A stretch of 64,000 bases of DNA from Salinimicrobium sediminilitoris (GTDB lineage: Bacteria > Bacteroidota > Bacteroidia > Flavobacteriales > Flavobacteriaceae). The position numbers and the translations under genes are program-made. Positions within the stretch are counted from its first letter, which is position 1; each line of letters opens with the position of its first letter. The stretch is taken from NCBI RefSeq assembly GCF_020866905.1, contig NZ_JAIVCC010000005.1, positions 856,088 to 920,087 of the forward strand, written 5' to 3'. The notes under the pieces are model-generated. The model saw only the letters and a program-made list of their open reading frames with translations, searched no databases and was not told the origin of the DNA. Positions 27,262 to 36,153 of the stretch are shown here, piece after piece.

Positions 27262-27813
27262 ATGATAAACAGATTACTAAAAACCGGAACTGTAATTGGA
27301 ATGGCCATATGCGTCATTGGATATATATTTTTAAAATTGCTTTCCTTATCCGCGGGATATTTCAACATCTATGACATCACATATTCATTGACGGCTTTGA
27401 TGGGTTGCTTATTTATTCTAACGGGTAGCCGGTTTGTTAAGGAAAAGATTTATGATGTTTTAAAAATTATCGGGCTTTTGTTTGTAGTGATGCTGGGGAG
27501 CAGCTTACTCAATGAATTGAATGTTTTTGAATTGAGTAAATTTCACGTGTTTTATATCAAAATCCTTCCTATGCTTTTATTTACAGGAATTTATTCCATG
27601 TACCTGGATTACTTCAGAAAAAAGGAAGACCATGATAAATTGGATTATTGGAAAATTATCCTGTTAACCCTGATCATCATTAATGTCTATTTCATCCATT
27701 TCAATTTTCACCCCTCCTTATTTAAGGATGTCAATCAGGTTTTATTCTGGATAATCGTTACCGGAATTCTGCTGAATGAATATATCGGGTCGAAAATGGG
27801 GCGCATTGATTAA
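27262..27813 (+). CDS. Polytopic membrane protein, unknown
   Basis: 183 aa with about six hydrophobic segments (TGTVIGMAICVIGYIFLKLL; ITYSLTALMGCLFILTG; VLKIIGLLFVVMLGSSLL; VFYIKILPMLLFTGIYSMYL; WKIILLTLIIINVYFIHF; VLFWIIVTGILLNEYIG) separated by short charged loops. No family recognised. Single gene. Confidence 0.6.
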   Translation: MINRLLKTGTVIGMAICVIGYIFLKLLSLSAGYFNIYDITYSLTALMGCLFILTGSRFVKEKIYDVLKIIGLLFVVMLGSSLLNELNVFELSKFHVFYIKILPMLLFTGIYSMYLDYFRKKEDHDKLDYWKIILLTLIIINVYFIHFNFHPSLFKDVNQVLFWIIVTGILLNEYIGSKMGRID

Positions 27814-27836
27814 CATCGGCTGCACTCAATAAAATC

Positions 27837-28052
27837 TTAAAGATCTGGATTGTCTTCTATTTCCTTGATTCGCTTCTGTATTTTAATCAGGTTATAAAGT
27901 ATTAAAATACCACCTAAAAGTAATAGCGAATAAATAGCCCAGCCCCAGGGAATAAAGATCACGGCAAACCCATAGCACACAAATGCAAAGACCGCAGCCG
28001 CAACGAGAATGTTTCGGCCCTTCTTTGCTTTTTGGAGTTGTTCCGGAGTCAT
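27837..28052 (-). CDS. Small membrane protein, unknown
   Basis: 71 aa. Basic N-terminus (TPEQLQKAKKGRN), two hydrophobic segments (ILVAAAVFAFVCYGFAVIFI and AIYSLLLLGGILILYNLI), then a charged tail (KIQKRIKEIEDNPDL). It converges with the preceding membrane-protein gene, with 23 bp between stops. No family recognised. Upstream, 28053-28344 shows no further gene. Confidence 0.6.
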   Translation of the reverse strand: MTPEQLQKAKKGRNILVAAAVFAFVCYGFAVIFIPWGWAIYSLLLLGGILILYNLIKIQKRIKEIEDNPDL

Positions 28053-28344
28053 ATTTTTAGATTATCTGCCAAAAATAGGGAATTGCTGCTGCCATTGAAA
28101 AACAAAAATTTCGCGTATAAAAATCTATCTCAATTTTGCTGAAAGTTTTACTATCCTGAAAAAAAGTAAGTAAAGTTCTGGTTTTCAGTAAAGCTCTAAA
28201 GATGTCCTTTTGCATAAAAGTGTAAAAAAAGAATCTATAAAGGAATTTTTTAACTAATTTGCTGATAGAAGATCCTGCTGCCGCTTTAATAAATGGCTCT
28301 CCCTACCTTCATCTTCTGCTTTTAAACCAACCAAAAAGCACTTT

Positions 28345-28887
28345 ATGAGAGCATTAAAAATTATGCTGTTCCTAACAGCACTGGTAAGCTTTGTTTCCTG
28401 TTCAAAAGAAGAAAACGATCCCGAATTAGAGACGGAAATGCTCCTGGGGGAATGGCACCTGGAAGAGTTTAATTATTCGGGCACCAATGTTTATTCAGCC
28501 GGCAATGAGACTGCTTCTGTTTCTTATACGGGAGAAGCCGTTGAAATAGATTTTGAAACTGTTTTTCTCAAGGATGGAACTTATATAACTGTGGGCACCT
28601 ACACCATTATCCTTACTTCAACTGCCGAGGGAGAAACTGCTGTTGAGGAGTTCACCTATTCTGATATTAATACCACCGGGACCTACAGTATCGAAGACAA
28701 CAAGATCACTACGACCCATGAACAGGAATACCCGGGACAGGAGATGATTGCCGAAATTAGTGAGGGTGTTATAAAGGAGCTTACGCCAAACAGGCTGATT
28801 CTTACTTATGAATATAGTGGTACCACAGAAGTCTGGGGTATGGAAGTCGAAGTTAACACGAATGTTATTCAAATTTTCTCCCGATAA
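28345..28887 (+). CDS. Lipocalin-like lipoprotein
   Basis: 180 aa. Lipobox VSFVSCSKEENDP near residue 18. The mature part begins LLGEWHLEEFNYSGTNVYS, the usual lipocalin-like opening, and is rich in Thr/Glu beta strands (GTYITVGTYTIILTSTAEGE, NRLILTYEYSGTTEVWGME). Exported and surface-anchored; ligand unknown. It lies 11 bp before the next lipoprotein gene, so the two form one transcript. Confidence 0.65.
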   Translation: MRALKIMLFLTALVSFVSCSKEENDPELETEMLLGEWHLEEFNYSGTNVYSAGNETASVSYTGEAVEIDFETVFLKDGTYITVGTYTIILTSTAEGETAVEEFTYSDINTTGTYSIEDNKITTTHEQEYPGQEMIAEISEGVIKELTPNRLILTYEYSGTTEVWGMEVEVNTNVIQIFSR

Positions 28888-28898
28888 TAAGACCGGTT

Positions 28899-29843
28899 AT
28901 GAAAAAAACATTGCCATGGTTGCTGCCACTCTTTATCTTTTCGTTTTTATCTTCCTGTGAACCCGAAGGTCCGGGAGACAAAGATCCCGAGCCACCTGTC
29001 GCCGAAGATATCATTGAAATTCCTGATGAGCATTTTAAACATGCGCTGGTCAACACCAATTCTATCGACACCAACGGAGATCATGTAGGGGACAGCAATA
29101 TCGACCTGAACAACGATGGGGAGATTCAGCGCAGCGAAGCGAATTCCATTCGAGGTTTAGTAATACACTTTAACTACAACGATTTTAACAGATACGTAGA
29201 TCTTAAAGGGATTGAAAATTTTGTGAATCTTGAATATTTTAAAATGACAGGCGACCTTCTGTTTGAGGAAATTGATCATGAGTTATTAAGTTACGATTTG
29301 TCTAATCTTAAAAAGTTACGTTTTCTGGAGATGAATAATCTTGGAACTAATGCTTTTAAAGATTTAGATCTACAAGGTCTTGCCGATCTGGAGGAACTAA
29401 AAATTATCAATAGCAGACCGGACTATAGTAAGGATGGAGAAGATTATGGCAATCCTCTCAATTTTATGGATGTTAATCTTGCAGGTACTCCAAACCTTAC
29501 CATCATGGACATTACAAACAGTTTTCTAAATATTGATTTCTGCCAGGTGCCATCTCTGAAAAGGCTAAATATGTTCTATTTGGAAGGAGGAGAGCCCGAG
29601 ATTTTTGACTTCCACTGTTTGACAGAGCTGGAGTGGCTGAATATTTCAGAAAACAGAATTAAGTCTCTCATCCTCAAAAATTCATCGATCTTAAATACAT
29701 TGCTGGTTAAGGATATCGGATATTATGGCATCAATTATCCCTTTGTAGAATATATCTGTATTGACGATTTTCCTGAAGAGCATGAGCAGATCGCCACTTT
29801 AATAGATGAGCATACCGTGGTGGTGACCGATTGTAGTTTTTAG
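28899..29843 (+). CDS. Leucine-rich-repeat-like lipoprotein with EF-hand loop
   Basis: 314 aa. Lipobox FLSSCEPEGPGD near residue 25. The N-terminal module (EIPDEHFKHALVNTNSIDTN, then DLNNDGEIQRSEANSIRGL) is the well-known flavobacterial block in which an EF-hand-like loop precedes leucine-rich repeats. It continues with LKGIENFVNLEYFKMTG, LKKLRFLEMNN, LADLEELKIINSR, LTELEWLNISENRIKSL. Probably surface exposed and involved in binding; partner unknown. Confidence 0.75.
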   Translation: MKKTLPWLLPLFIFSFLSSCEPEGPGDKDPEPPVAEDIIEIPDEHFKHALVNTNSIDTNGDHVGDSNIDLNNDGEIQRSEANSIRGLVIHFNYNDFNRYVDLKGIENFVNLEYFKMTGDLLFEEIDHELLSYDLSNLKKLRFLEMNNLGTNAFKDLDLQGLADLEELKIINSRPDYSKDGEDYGNPLNFMDVNLAGTPNLTIMDITNSFLNIDFCQVPSLKRLNMFYLEGGEPEIFDFHCLTELEWLNISENRIKSLILKNSSILNTLLVKDIGYYGINYPFVEYICIDDFPEEHEQIATLIDEHTVVVTDCSF

Positions 29844-29879
29844 AACATCCGGAAGGTGATCCGGGAAGGAGAATTAGCT

Positions 29880-30071
29880 ATGGCGGTAAAATTTCAGAAT
29901 AAATATTGCATTGAATCCACCCGATTGCAGAAATGGGATTATGGATGGGATGCTGCATATTTTATCACCCTTTGCACAAAAGGCCGGGGGCATTTTTTCG
30001 GAAAAATTATTGATGGGAAGATGCAATTTTCACCGGCAGGTGCAATTGCCAATGTTTTGTGGCACGATTAA
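29880..30071 (+). pseudogene. Truncated RAYT (IS200-like, REP-associated) transposase
   Basis: 63 codons: MAVKFQNKYCIESTRLQKWD, then YGWDAAYFITLCTKGRGHFF, GKIIDGKMQFSPAGAIANV and LWHD before a stop. This is the N-terminal end of the REP-associated tyrosine transposases; the HUH motif (normally followed by PNHVHGI) and the catalytic Tyr are absent. The reading frame stops just before a repeat cluster (GTCGAGACC and the odd palindrome at 30114), suggesting deletion or insertion there. Not functional. Confidence 0.8.
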
Positions 30072-30084
30072 TTTCCTTAACCGC

Positions 30085-30150
30085 GTCCGGTCAAGCATAG
30101 TCGAGACCCCGCCCTCCAAAAATGTCATTTTTGTCACCTCTACGTGCAGC
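30085..30150. repeat. Composite repeat: GTCGAGACC motif plus odd palindrome, copy 3
   Basis: GTCCGGTCAAGCATAGTCGA followed by GACCCC and, at 30114, CTCCAAAAATG-T-CATTTTTGTCACCTC. The same two-part order recurs at 33228-33290. It directly follows the RAYT remnant. Confidence 0.7.
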
Positions 30151-30333
30151 AAATCTTAAGTACAGATAAAAACTATCTTAGAGCAGAACGAACCCTGATC
30201 CAGTAAAATTTTAATTCCAGGAATTTGCTTAAATTTCCAATTCCCTGCCATACTGTAATTCAAATTAGAAATAATAAAGACTATTGTATCTCACCGGTCA
30301 TTAATTGCCGACACTATTAATAAAAATTGTTTT

Positions 30334-32370
30334 ATGAAGGGTATCATTCTCACTGTCTTATTTTTAGTCTTACATCAAACTTCTTTTTCGCAGGAAACAA
30401 TTATTAAAGACCATTCAATTCCTGCCCTGAACAAGGTAATTGATTCTTTAGAAAACAACTATAAGAGATCTGAAATACCAACTTTCCTGTCTCTGCCGCA
30501 AACTACAGGAGATTATTTTTATTTAAAAACTGAATTCCCTGATGATTTTATAAATGCTTTAAAAGCAGGTATTCCGCTGGATTCACTTATTGGGAAATTT
30601 CCAAATCTCCAGATCGACCGAGATCTATTAATCATAAAGAACAACTACGTGCTTTCCAATGGCGAAGAGAAACTGGAACTAAAATCCTTTCAGATAAAAT
30701 TTAATAGTGACCATAAGATCACCCTGGAAGCATCAGATTCTTTAGTGAAGGCAAATCATAGACTTTATTATTTAAATCAGCCAGATTATGCTTCCGGCAT
30801 TAGAAGAGTCAGGGGGTTTTACTTACATGGAGATTTTGTTCAGAAGGAGATTCCGAAGAAATATTCAAAATGGGTCAATTACACCAGTCATCTTGTGCCA
30901 CCAACCCGGCTGTTTTCTAAGAGCGATACTGATCCTTTTTCGCATATCACAGTGACTACGCCTATAGATTCCCTGGTTACCTACTTCGCTAAAGTTACCC
31001 ACAAACCTGTGTTTGACAGAAATGAGGATTTCAAGTTACGTATAAGACTAATGGATCAATGGGAAGAGAAAAGAGCTGTACGTGCCGATAGTTTATTCAG
31101 AAATGATCCCGTTTTTAAGAACCTGCTTTTCGAAGCCCTCGATTTTGCTGAGACTAATCAAAAATCCAATGGCGAACTGGAGGTTTTTGTTGCACAACTT
31201 ATTTCAAGAGAACGGGCGCTGAATTTAATGAGAAACAATCAGCAGATAGGAACCTGTAGTTTTGATAACGGTCCCCTTGAGCAACAGAAGCGGATGGCCC
31301 GGCTGGCCGCAGAAATTCCCGATTGGAATGTTTTTATTCAGTCTTTTCTAAATGTCATGAATGATCATGTTTCCAGGGTTGCCAACTCTAATATAGCAAG
31401 TGAGTCGAGAAAAACCTATATAGAAGAACTTACCAAATTGGATCTTGATGTAAGAACCTTGTTGTTGGGCTCGAACATGCGTATTGCTGAGACCTCAAAT
31501 GCTCTTTATTTTTCTGATGGAAGTAAGGTGGCCAAAGCATTTACTGCATTAAACGAAACCAATAAAGATTTTTTTGAGGCTGCTGTTGATGGCCTGATCA
31601 AGGACGAGCAGGTTGATGCCTTCAACAAACTGCATTTTTATAATACCCTTAGCTATTACCATTATTTTCTTGAGGATTCTCCCAGAAAAGAACGCGTGGC
31701 TCAAAAGATGGAAAAAATGTCAGCTTTTATGCCTGTTTCGATTAGATCAAGAATGGAAGAACCGCATAAGGAATTAAAAGATCTGCTTTTTCAGGAAAGT
31801 GAAAAGTTGGAGGAGTTCAACATTCTTGATTCTTCCATTGGAAATATTTATTCATATAGTTACGGAGGAGATTGCTGGATGGCCGAGATTCAGGAGAATG
31901 CCGGGAATCCGCGATTGATCTATGATCTTACCATGCCTATTGAAGAAAAGATCACCCCGTTAAGTAATTTTTTGAAACAAAAGCCAGAGCTAACCAGAAG
32001 AATTGAGGATCATAGCTTCATCAAACGCTTATTGGATGCTGATGCCGAAAGTAAACTTTATTTAAAATTTACAGAAGACAGATCATTTTATAATTTCCGT
32101 AATAAGGTGCTCAAAGATGTTCCCGGGGCAATTAAAGAAAATTGGGATTTTAAAAATGCTGTTTCCTTTTACATTTCTTATCCCGACAGAAGATATGTGA
32201 GATTTATCCTTTTTGAAAATAATGATGTCATGGTTCTGAAGATTCCCAGGGATTACAGTCTTCCTAATTACCGTTTTGAAGATTTAGTCACAAAAACAAA
32301 TGAATCTTTTCTTTCTGTGACCTATGAAAGCTACAAAATCTTTAATGAGAAGGGTGAAATGCTGAATTAA
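30334..32370 (+). CDS. Large exported protein, unknown function
   Basis: 678 aa. Signal peptide (GIILTVLFLVLHQTSFSQ) at residues 2-19. The rest has no motif I recognise: an alpha/beta opening (NKVIDSLENNYKRSEIPTF), a mixed middle and a helical stretch (residues 290-480) with RKTYIEELTKLDLDVRTLL and EKMSAFMPVSIRSRMEEPHK. Two isolated Cys (GTCSFDNG near 307, GDCWMAEIQ near 514) could form a disulfide. No extra membrane segment and no lipobox. It is flanked by odd-palindrome repeats. Confidence 0.65.
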   Translation: MKGIILTVLFLVLHQTSFSQETIIKDHSIPALNKVIDSLENNYKRSEIPTFLSLPQTTGDYFYLKTEFPDDFINALKAGIPLDSLIGKFPNLQIDRDLLIIKNNYVLSNGEEKLELKSFQIKFNSDHKITLEASDSLVKANHRLYYLNQPDYASGIRRVRGFYLHGDFVQKEIPKKYSKWVNYTSHLVPPTRLFSKSDTDPFSHITVTTPIDSLVTYFAKVTHKPVFDRNEDFKLRIRLMDQWEEKRAVRADSLFRNDPVFKNLLFEALDFAETNQKSNGELEVFVAQLISRERALNLMRNNQQIGTCSFDNGPLEQQKRMARLAAEIPDWNVFIQSFLNVMNDHVSRVANSNIASESRKTYIEELTKLDLDVRTLLLGSNMRIAETSNALYFSDGSKVAKAFTALNETNKDFFEAAVDGLIKDEQVDAFNKLHFYNTLSYYHYFLEDSPRKERVAQKMEKMSAFMPVSIRSRMEEPHKELKDLLFQESEKLEEFNILDSSIGNIYSYSYGGDCWMAEIQENAGNPRLIYDLTMPIEEKITPLSNFLKQKPELTRRIEDHSFIKRLLDADAESKLYLKFTEDRSFYNFRNKVLKDVPGAIKENWDFKNAVSFYISYPDRRYVRFILFENNDVMVLKIPRDYSLPNYRFEDLVTKTNESFLSVTYESYKIFNEKGEMLN

Positions 32371-32421
32371 TTTAAGGGAAAAGATATCTTCCCGTTTTAA
32401 AAATTCAAAATAAAAGATTTT

Positions 32422-33210
32422 ATGAGCTCACAGCTTGAATTTATAAGAAATGCGACCCTCGTTCTTAATTACGCAGGCAAAAGGATTTTAATGGATCCTA
32501 TGTTTGCCAAAAAGGGCGAATATCCAGGCTTTCCCGGCACCGTAAATTCTGAAGTTAGGAATCCGCTGGTAGAGATGCCGGTTAAGCCAGAAAGTCTATT
32601 TGATGTTGATGCCGTTCTGGTTTCTCATTTGCACACAGACCACTGGGATCCGGTCGCGAAACAGATCCTGCCAAAAAACCTGAAGATCCTTGTTCAGAAT
32701 GAAGATGATGCGAAAATAGTTTGCTCACAGGGTTTTACTAATGTTGAAGCTCTGCCGGAAAAGGCAGATTTCGAAGGTCTTAAGTTCACGAAAACCCATT
32801 GCCAGCACGGGAACGATATGGCCTATTCGGTACCCGAAATGGTTGAATTCCTGGGGAAATCCTCGGGATTCTATTTTACCACGGAAGGGGAGAAGTCAGT
32901 TTACTTTTTAGGAGATACGATCTGGATCGAGGAGGTAGAAAATAATTTAAAAAGCTGGATACCCGATGTGGTCGTGGTCAATGCCGGCCATGCACAAATG
33001 GAAGATGAACGGTTTGGTGCAATTATTATGGGAAAAGAAGATTTGGAAAGGATTCACGAACTATTGCCGACCGCCACAATCATTGCCATTCATATGGAAG
33101 CTTTAAATCACTGTATTTTAAGTCGAAGGGAGTTAAGGAGATTTGCCGAAGAAAAGGGCTTTTCAGAAAAATTGATCATTCCGAAAGATGGTGAGGTAAT
33201 TGATTTTTAG
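32422..33210 (+). CDS. MBL-fold metal-dependent hydrolase (UlaG-like)
   Basis: 262 aa. The metallo-beta-lactamase motif HLHTDHWDP near residue 70 supplies the His and Asp ligands; further ligands are likely in KTHCQHGNDM near 124, FLGDTIW near 164 and IAIHMEALNH near 220. It opens QLEFIRNATLVLNYAGKRIL as in UlaG/YtnP-type hydrolases. No signal peptide, so cytosolic. Substrate unknown. It follows the 678-aa gene by 51 bp on the same strand and may be co-transcribed. Confidence 0.85.
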   Translation: MSSQLEFIRNATLVLNYAGKRILMDPMFAKKGEYPGFPGTVNSEVRNPLVEMPVKPESLFDVDAVLVSHLHTDHWDPVAKQILPKNLKILVQNEDDAKIVCSQGFTNVEALPEKADFEGLKFTKTHCQHGNDMAYSVPEMVEFLGKSSGFYFTTEGEKSVYFLGDTIWIEEVENNLKSWIPDVVVVNAGHAQMEDERFGAIIMGKEDLERIHELLPTATIIAIHMEALNHCILSRRELRRFAEEKGFSEKLIIPKDGEVIDF

Positions 33211-33227
33211 ATATAGATAATTAAACG

Positions 33228-33290
33228 GTGGTCCGGTCGGGCGGAATCGAGACCTCGTTGTCCAAAAATGCCATTTTTGTCACCTCTCCG
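33228..33290. repeat. Composite repeat: GTCGAGACC motif plus odd palindrome, copy 4
   Basis: GGTCCGGTCGGGCGGAATCG then AGACCTCG, followed by TCCAAAAATG-C-CATTTTTGTCACCTCTCCG. The order and spacing are the same as at 30085-30150. It ends about 75 bp before the next gene. Confidence 0.75.
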
Positions 33291-33362
33291 GTAGCAGCTT
33301 TTGAGGTGGATAATATCAGAGAAAGTTTATCTTAGTGGAAGCTAACCAACCAGTTATCATCA

Positions 33363-34082
33363 TTGAATGCTTCAGATAACAATGATATTTTCACCTACAG
33401 GAGACTCAGGCGGGCGATAGGATACCTGGGAATTGCGCTTCCGGTGCTGCTGGTGGTATTTTCTTTTATTCCCTTTTTCAAAACCGAAGTGCAGCCCTCC
33501 ATAAGTGATTACTATTACACTAATCTCCGCGACATTTTCACCGGGACTTTAGGCGCGGTTGGATTATTTATGATCTCTTATAAAGGACATTGGAATAAGT
33601 CACTTTTGAAGAATGACCAGCTGCTTACCAATATTGCGGGTATCATGGCAGTGGGCGTGGCGCTTATTCCCGTGACGCCGGAGTTTGAAGTTGAAAATAT
33701 CCTTACTCTTATTCCCTATGATTTTTCCTGGTTGGGCTGGTTCCACTACGGTTTTGCTGCCCTGCTCTTCGGAAGCTTCGCGTTGCTGGCGATCAACGTT
33801 TTTACCATCGGACAGAATGAGCCCCAAGATATTCCTGTAAGCACAATTAATGAAAATCATATCTATAGGTTTTGCGGGATTGCCATTATTATTCTCATGA
33901 TCCTGGTTCCTGTTTCCGAAATGCTGAAATTATTCAGGTATTCTACGCTTATCCTTGAATCTCTTGCCCTGTTTTTCTTTGGAGCGGCCTGGTTGATTAA
34001 AGGTCGGGCGCTGGGAGACCGGGGAAAACTGGGAGAGAAAATTTACCGGGAGCATAACGCGGAAGGCACTGAAGAACGATGA
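33363..34082 (+). CDS. Polytopic membrane protein, DUF998-like
   Basis: 239 aa with six or seven hydrophobic segments (IGYLGIALPVLLVVFSFIPF; IFTGTLGAVGLFMISY; IAGIMAVGVALIPV; WFHYGFAALLFGSFALLAIN; IAIIILMILVPVSEMLKL; LILESLALFFFGAAWLI). The loop SISDYYYTNLRDIFTG after segment one resembles DUF998-type proteins. The only start consistent with the frame is TTG at 33363. Function unknown. Single gene between two odd-palindrome repeats. Confidence 0.6.
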   Translation: MNASDNNDIFTYRRLRRAIGYLGIALPVLLVVFSFIPFFKTEVQPSISDYYYTNLRDIFTGTLGAVGLFMISYKGHWNKSLLKNDQLLTNIAGIMAVGVALIPVTPEFEVENILTLIPYDFSWLGWFHYGFAALLFGSFALLAINVFTIGQNEPQDIPVSTINENHIYRFCGIAIIILMILVPVSEMLKLFRYSTLILESLALFFFGAAWLIKGRALGDRGKLGEKIYREHNAEGTEER

Positions 34083-34146
34083 TTATGCAGCAAAAACAAT
34101 CCTTCCGGAATTTCAATTTCTAAAAGGTTAAAAGGAAGCAAGACCG

Positions 34147-34225
34147 GATCTTAAAAATGCCATTTTTTAGAAGTCTGAATTTCCGCAGAAAAATACGAAA
34201 CCTCTTCCCCCAAAATTCTTTATCT
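34147..34225. repeat. Extended odd-palindrome repeat, copy 5
   Basis: GATCTTAAAAATG-C-CATTTTTTAG, then CTGAATTTCCGCAGAAAAA and CCTCTTCCCCCAAAATTCTT. It aligns over about 75 bp with 35077-35157; the two lie on either side of the alpha/beta hydrolase gene as direct repeats. Confidence 0.75.
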
Positions 34226-34245
34226 TCTTGTACCATCCTAATAAA

Positions 34246-35061
34246 ATGAAAGCTAAATTGATCACTTTTTTCTCTGTCATATTAATTCTGTACCTCCTTA
34301 TTTGCACTTTGCTGTCATTTTTCCAGGAGAAAGTAATATTCTTTCCCCAGTCTCTGGAAAAGGATTTCAGGTTTGAGTTTGAAGGGGATTTTGAAGAACA
34401 TTATGTCATAATGAAAGATAGCAGCAAATTACATTCCCTGCTCTTCAATACAACCGATCCAAAAGGAGTGATCCTGTATTTGCATGGTAACGCGGGTTCT
34501 CTGCAAGACTGGGGGACGGTGGCAGGTACTTTCACCAGCCTGGGATATGAAGTTTTTATCCCCGATTACCGGGGCTACGGCAAAAGTGAAGGCAGAATAA
34601 AAAATGAGGCGCAGCTGCACAGAGATATGCAAACTCTCTATAATTACCTGAAAAAAGAATATTCTGAAAACGACATCATCGTACTGGGCCATTCCATAGG
34701 TTCGGGGTTGGCGGCAAAGTTGGCTGCGAAAAACGATCCAAGATTACTTATCCTGCAGGCGCCACCATACTCTTTGCCCCACCTGGCAAAAAAGATGTTT
34801 CCGCTCAATCTTTTTCCGTCGTTCCTTATCGATTACAAACTTGAAACCGGAAAATATGTGAAAAAGGCCAATGTTCCGGTTGCGGTTTTTCATGGAGATG
34901 AAGATGAGATCGTTCCCTATGGCTCTTCCCTTAAAATTAAGCAGCATTTTAAGCCCGGGGATACTTTAATAACTCTCGAAGGCTTGGGCCACAACGATTT
35001 TTTAAATACACGGCAATATGCAGAAGCAATAGAGGAAATCCTGGCTAATAACAGCGATTAA
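34246..35061 (+). CDS. Alpha/beta hydrolase, membrane anchored
   Basis: 271 aa from the ATG at 34246; the upstream TTG at 34228 adds six unconvincing residues. N-terminal membrane segment (LITFFSVILILYLLICTLL), then a hydrolase fold: oxyanion loop YLHGNAGSLQDWG near 78, RGYGKSEG near 110, nucleophile elbow LGHSIGSGLAAKLA near 148, acid residue in VFHGDEDEIVPYG near 220 and His in LGHNDFLN near 255. It belongs to the YqkD/BEM46-like serine hydrolases. Substrate unknown. Flanked by direct copies of the extended palindromic repeat. Confidence 0.87.
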   Translation: MKAKLITFFSVILILYLLICTLLSFFQEKVIFFPQSLEKDFRFEFEGDFEEHYVIMKDSSKLHSLLFNTTDPKGVILYLHGNAGSLQDWGTVAGTFTSLGYEVFIPDYRGYGKSEGRIKNEAQLHRDMQTLYNYLKKEYSENDIIVLGHSIGSGLAAKLAAKNDPRLLILQAPPYSLPHLAKKMFPLNLFPSFLIDYKLETGKYVKKANVPVAVFHGDEDEIVPYGSSLKIKQHFKPGDTLITLEGLGHNDFLNTRQYAEAIEEILANNSD

Positions 35062-35076
35062 TCTGAACCTGGAAAT

Positions 35077-35157
35077 GATCCTGAAAATGCCATTTTTGGA
35101 AGGCCTGAATTTCCGCAGAAAAAACCGCCCTCTTTCCCCTCAAATTTTTCATCCTGT
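35077..35157. repeat. Extended odd-palindrome repeat, copy 6
   Basis: GATCCTGAAAATG-C-CATTTTTGG, then AAGGCCTGAATTTCCGCAGA and CCTCTTT-type sequence, as in the copy at 34147. Confidence 0.75.
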
Positions 35158-35288
35158 CTCTGCATAAAAAAAATTAATATACATTGCCATAGCTTTTACC
35201 GATCTCTGACTTAACAACTTTTTTAAATTCACAGGATAATCCTTCGAAAAAGGTGCAACAGTCCCTTTTTTAAGCATAAAAATTTATC

Positions 35289-35825
35289 ATGAAAAATAGT
35301 TTTTTGACGAGCCTCGTTTTTTGCTTCCTTTTTATTTTTTACACTAATACTTCCCGGGCACAGCAGGAATTCAATCTTACCGGGGGAACAGGATCACCCG
35401 AAATGATCAATGTTGGGCTGAGAATGCGGGTGGATCAGAATCAATATGGTTTAGCCATAGGTACTAATTTGGCTTATAAGAATGATAATATAAACGTGTC
35501 CGGGGATTATTATTATCATTTCAGCGGAAGATCGGGACATACCTCTTTGCGCCCGTGGTACATCAAATCGGGATTAACTTATATGCACAGTGAAGGGGAT
35601 TGGGAAATACGACAGAACCTCTTGCTGGTGCCCAGGCTGGGAAGGGAATTCAATATAACTCCCGAATTTGGAGTGGCCCTGGAGGCGGGAATTATGCTTA
35701 TGCTCATTGATAAAAATACAGCAAAGAAGGAAAGGACAGATGCTGTATCAGGTGATCTTGATCTTATAGGATCGGGATTTATACAACCCTCTGCCGGCCT
35801 GAAATTTTTCTACAGACTCTATTAA
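35289..35825 (+). CDS. Exported outer-membrane-like protein
   Basis: 178 aa. Signal peptide ending TSRAQ near residue 25. Alternating strands (MINVGLRMRVDQNQYGLAIG, INVSGDYYYHFSGRSGH, FGVALEAGIMLMLID) and an aromatic terminus (PSAGLKFFYRLY) suggest an eight-stranded barrel. Function unknown. Single gene. Confidence 0.65.
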   Translation: MKNSFLTSLVFCFLFIFYTNTSRAQQEFNLTGGTGSPEMINVGLRMRVDQNQYGLAIGTNLAYKNDNINVSGDYYYHFSGRSGHTSLRPWYIKSGLTYMHSEGDWEIRQNLLLVPRLGREFNITPEFGVALEAGIMLMLIDKNTAKKERTDAVSGDLDLIGSGFIQPSAGLKFFYRLY

Positions 35826-36153
35826 TGATCAATAGACAATTACAAGCACCAAATTTTAATAATTTGAAAATGTGAGGATTTGAAAGTTTGAAAATTGGAG
35901 CTGATCTCTCTACTGCACCTCGGCGGCCTTTATAGAATCTTTGCAGCCGTTGCAAGAAATAATGAGTGGGTTACATGCACCAGGTCCGGGAGAAATTTGA
36001 AGATTTCAGAATTTTAATCTTTAGAATGTAGATATGATTATTGGTAAATTCATATACACTAAGTAATAATATTTTCAAAAAACAACTGGTTTGTTAAAAT
36101 TAATTTTACTTTTATGATATTCTGATAATTCACTAACACTAATCCTATAGAAT
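35826..36153. other. Intergenic region with weak heptad runs
   Basis: 328 bp. The first part (35841-35900) has AAGCACC and TTTGAAA-type words about 7 bp apart. The rest is AT-rich without an ORF, hairpin or repeat that I could support. Confidence 0.5.
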
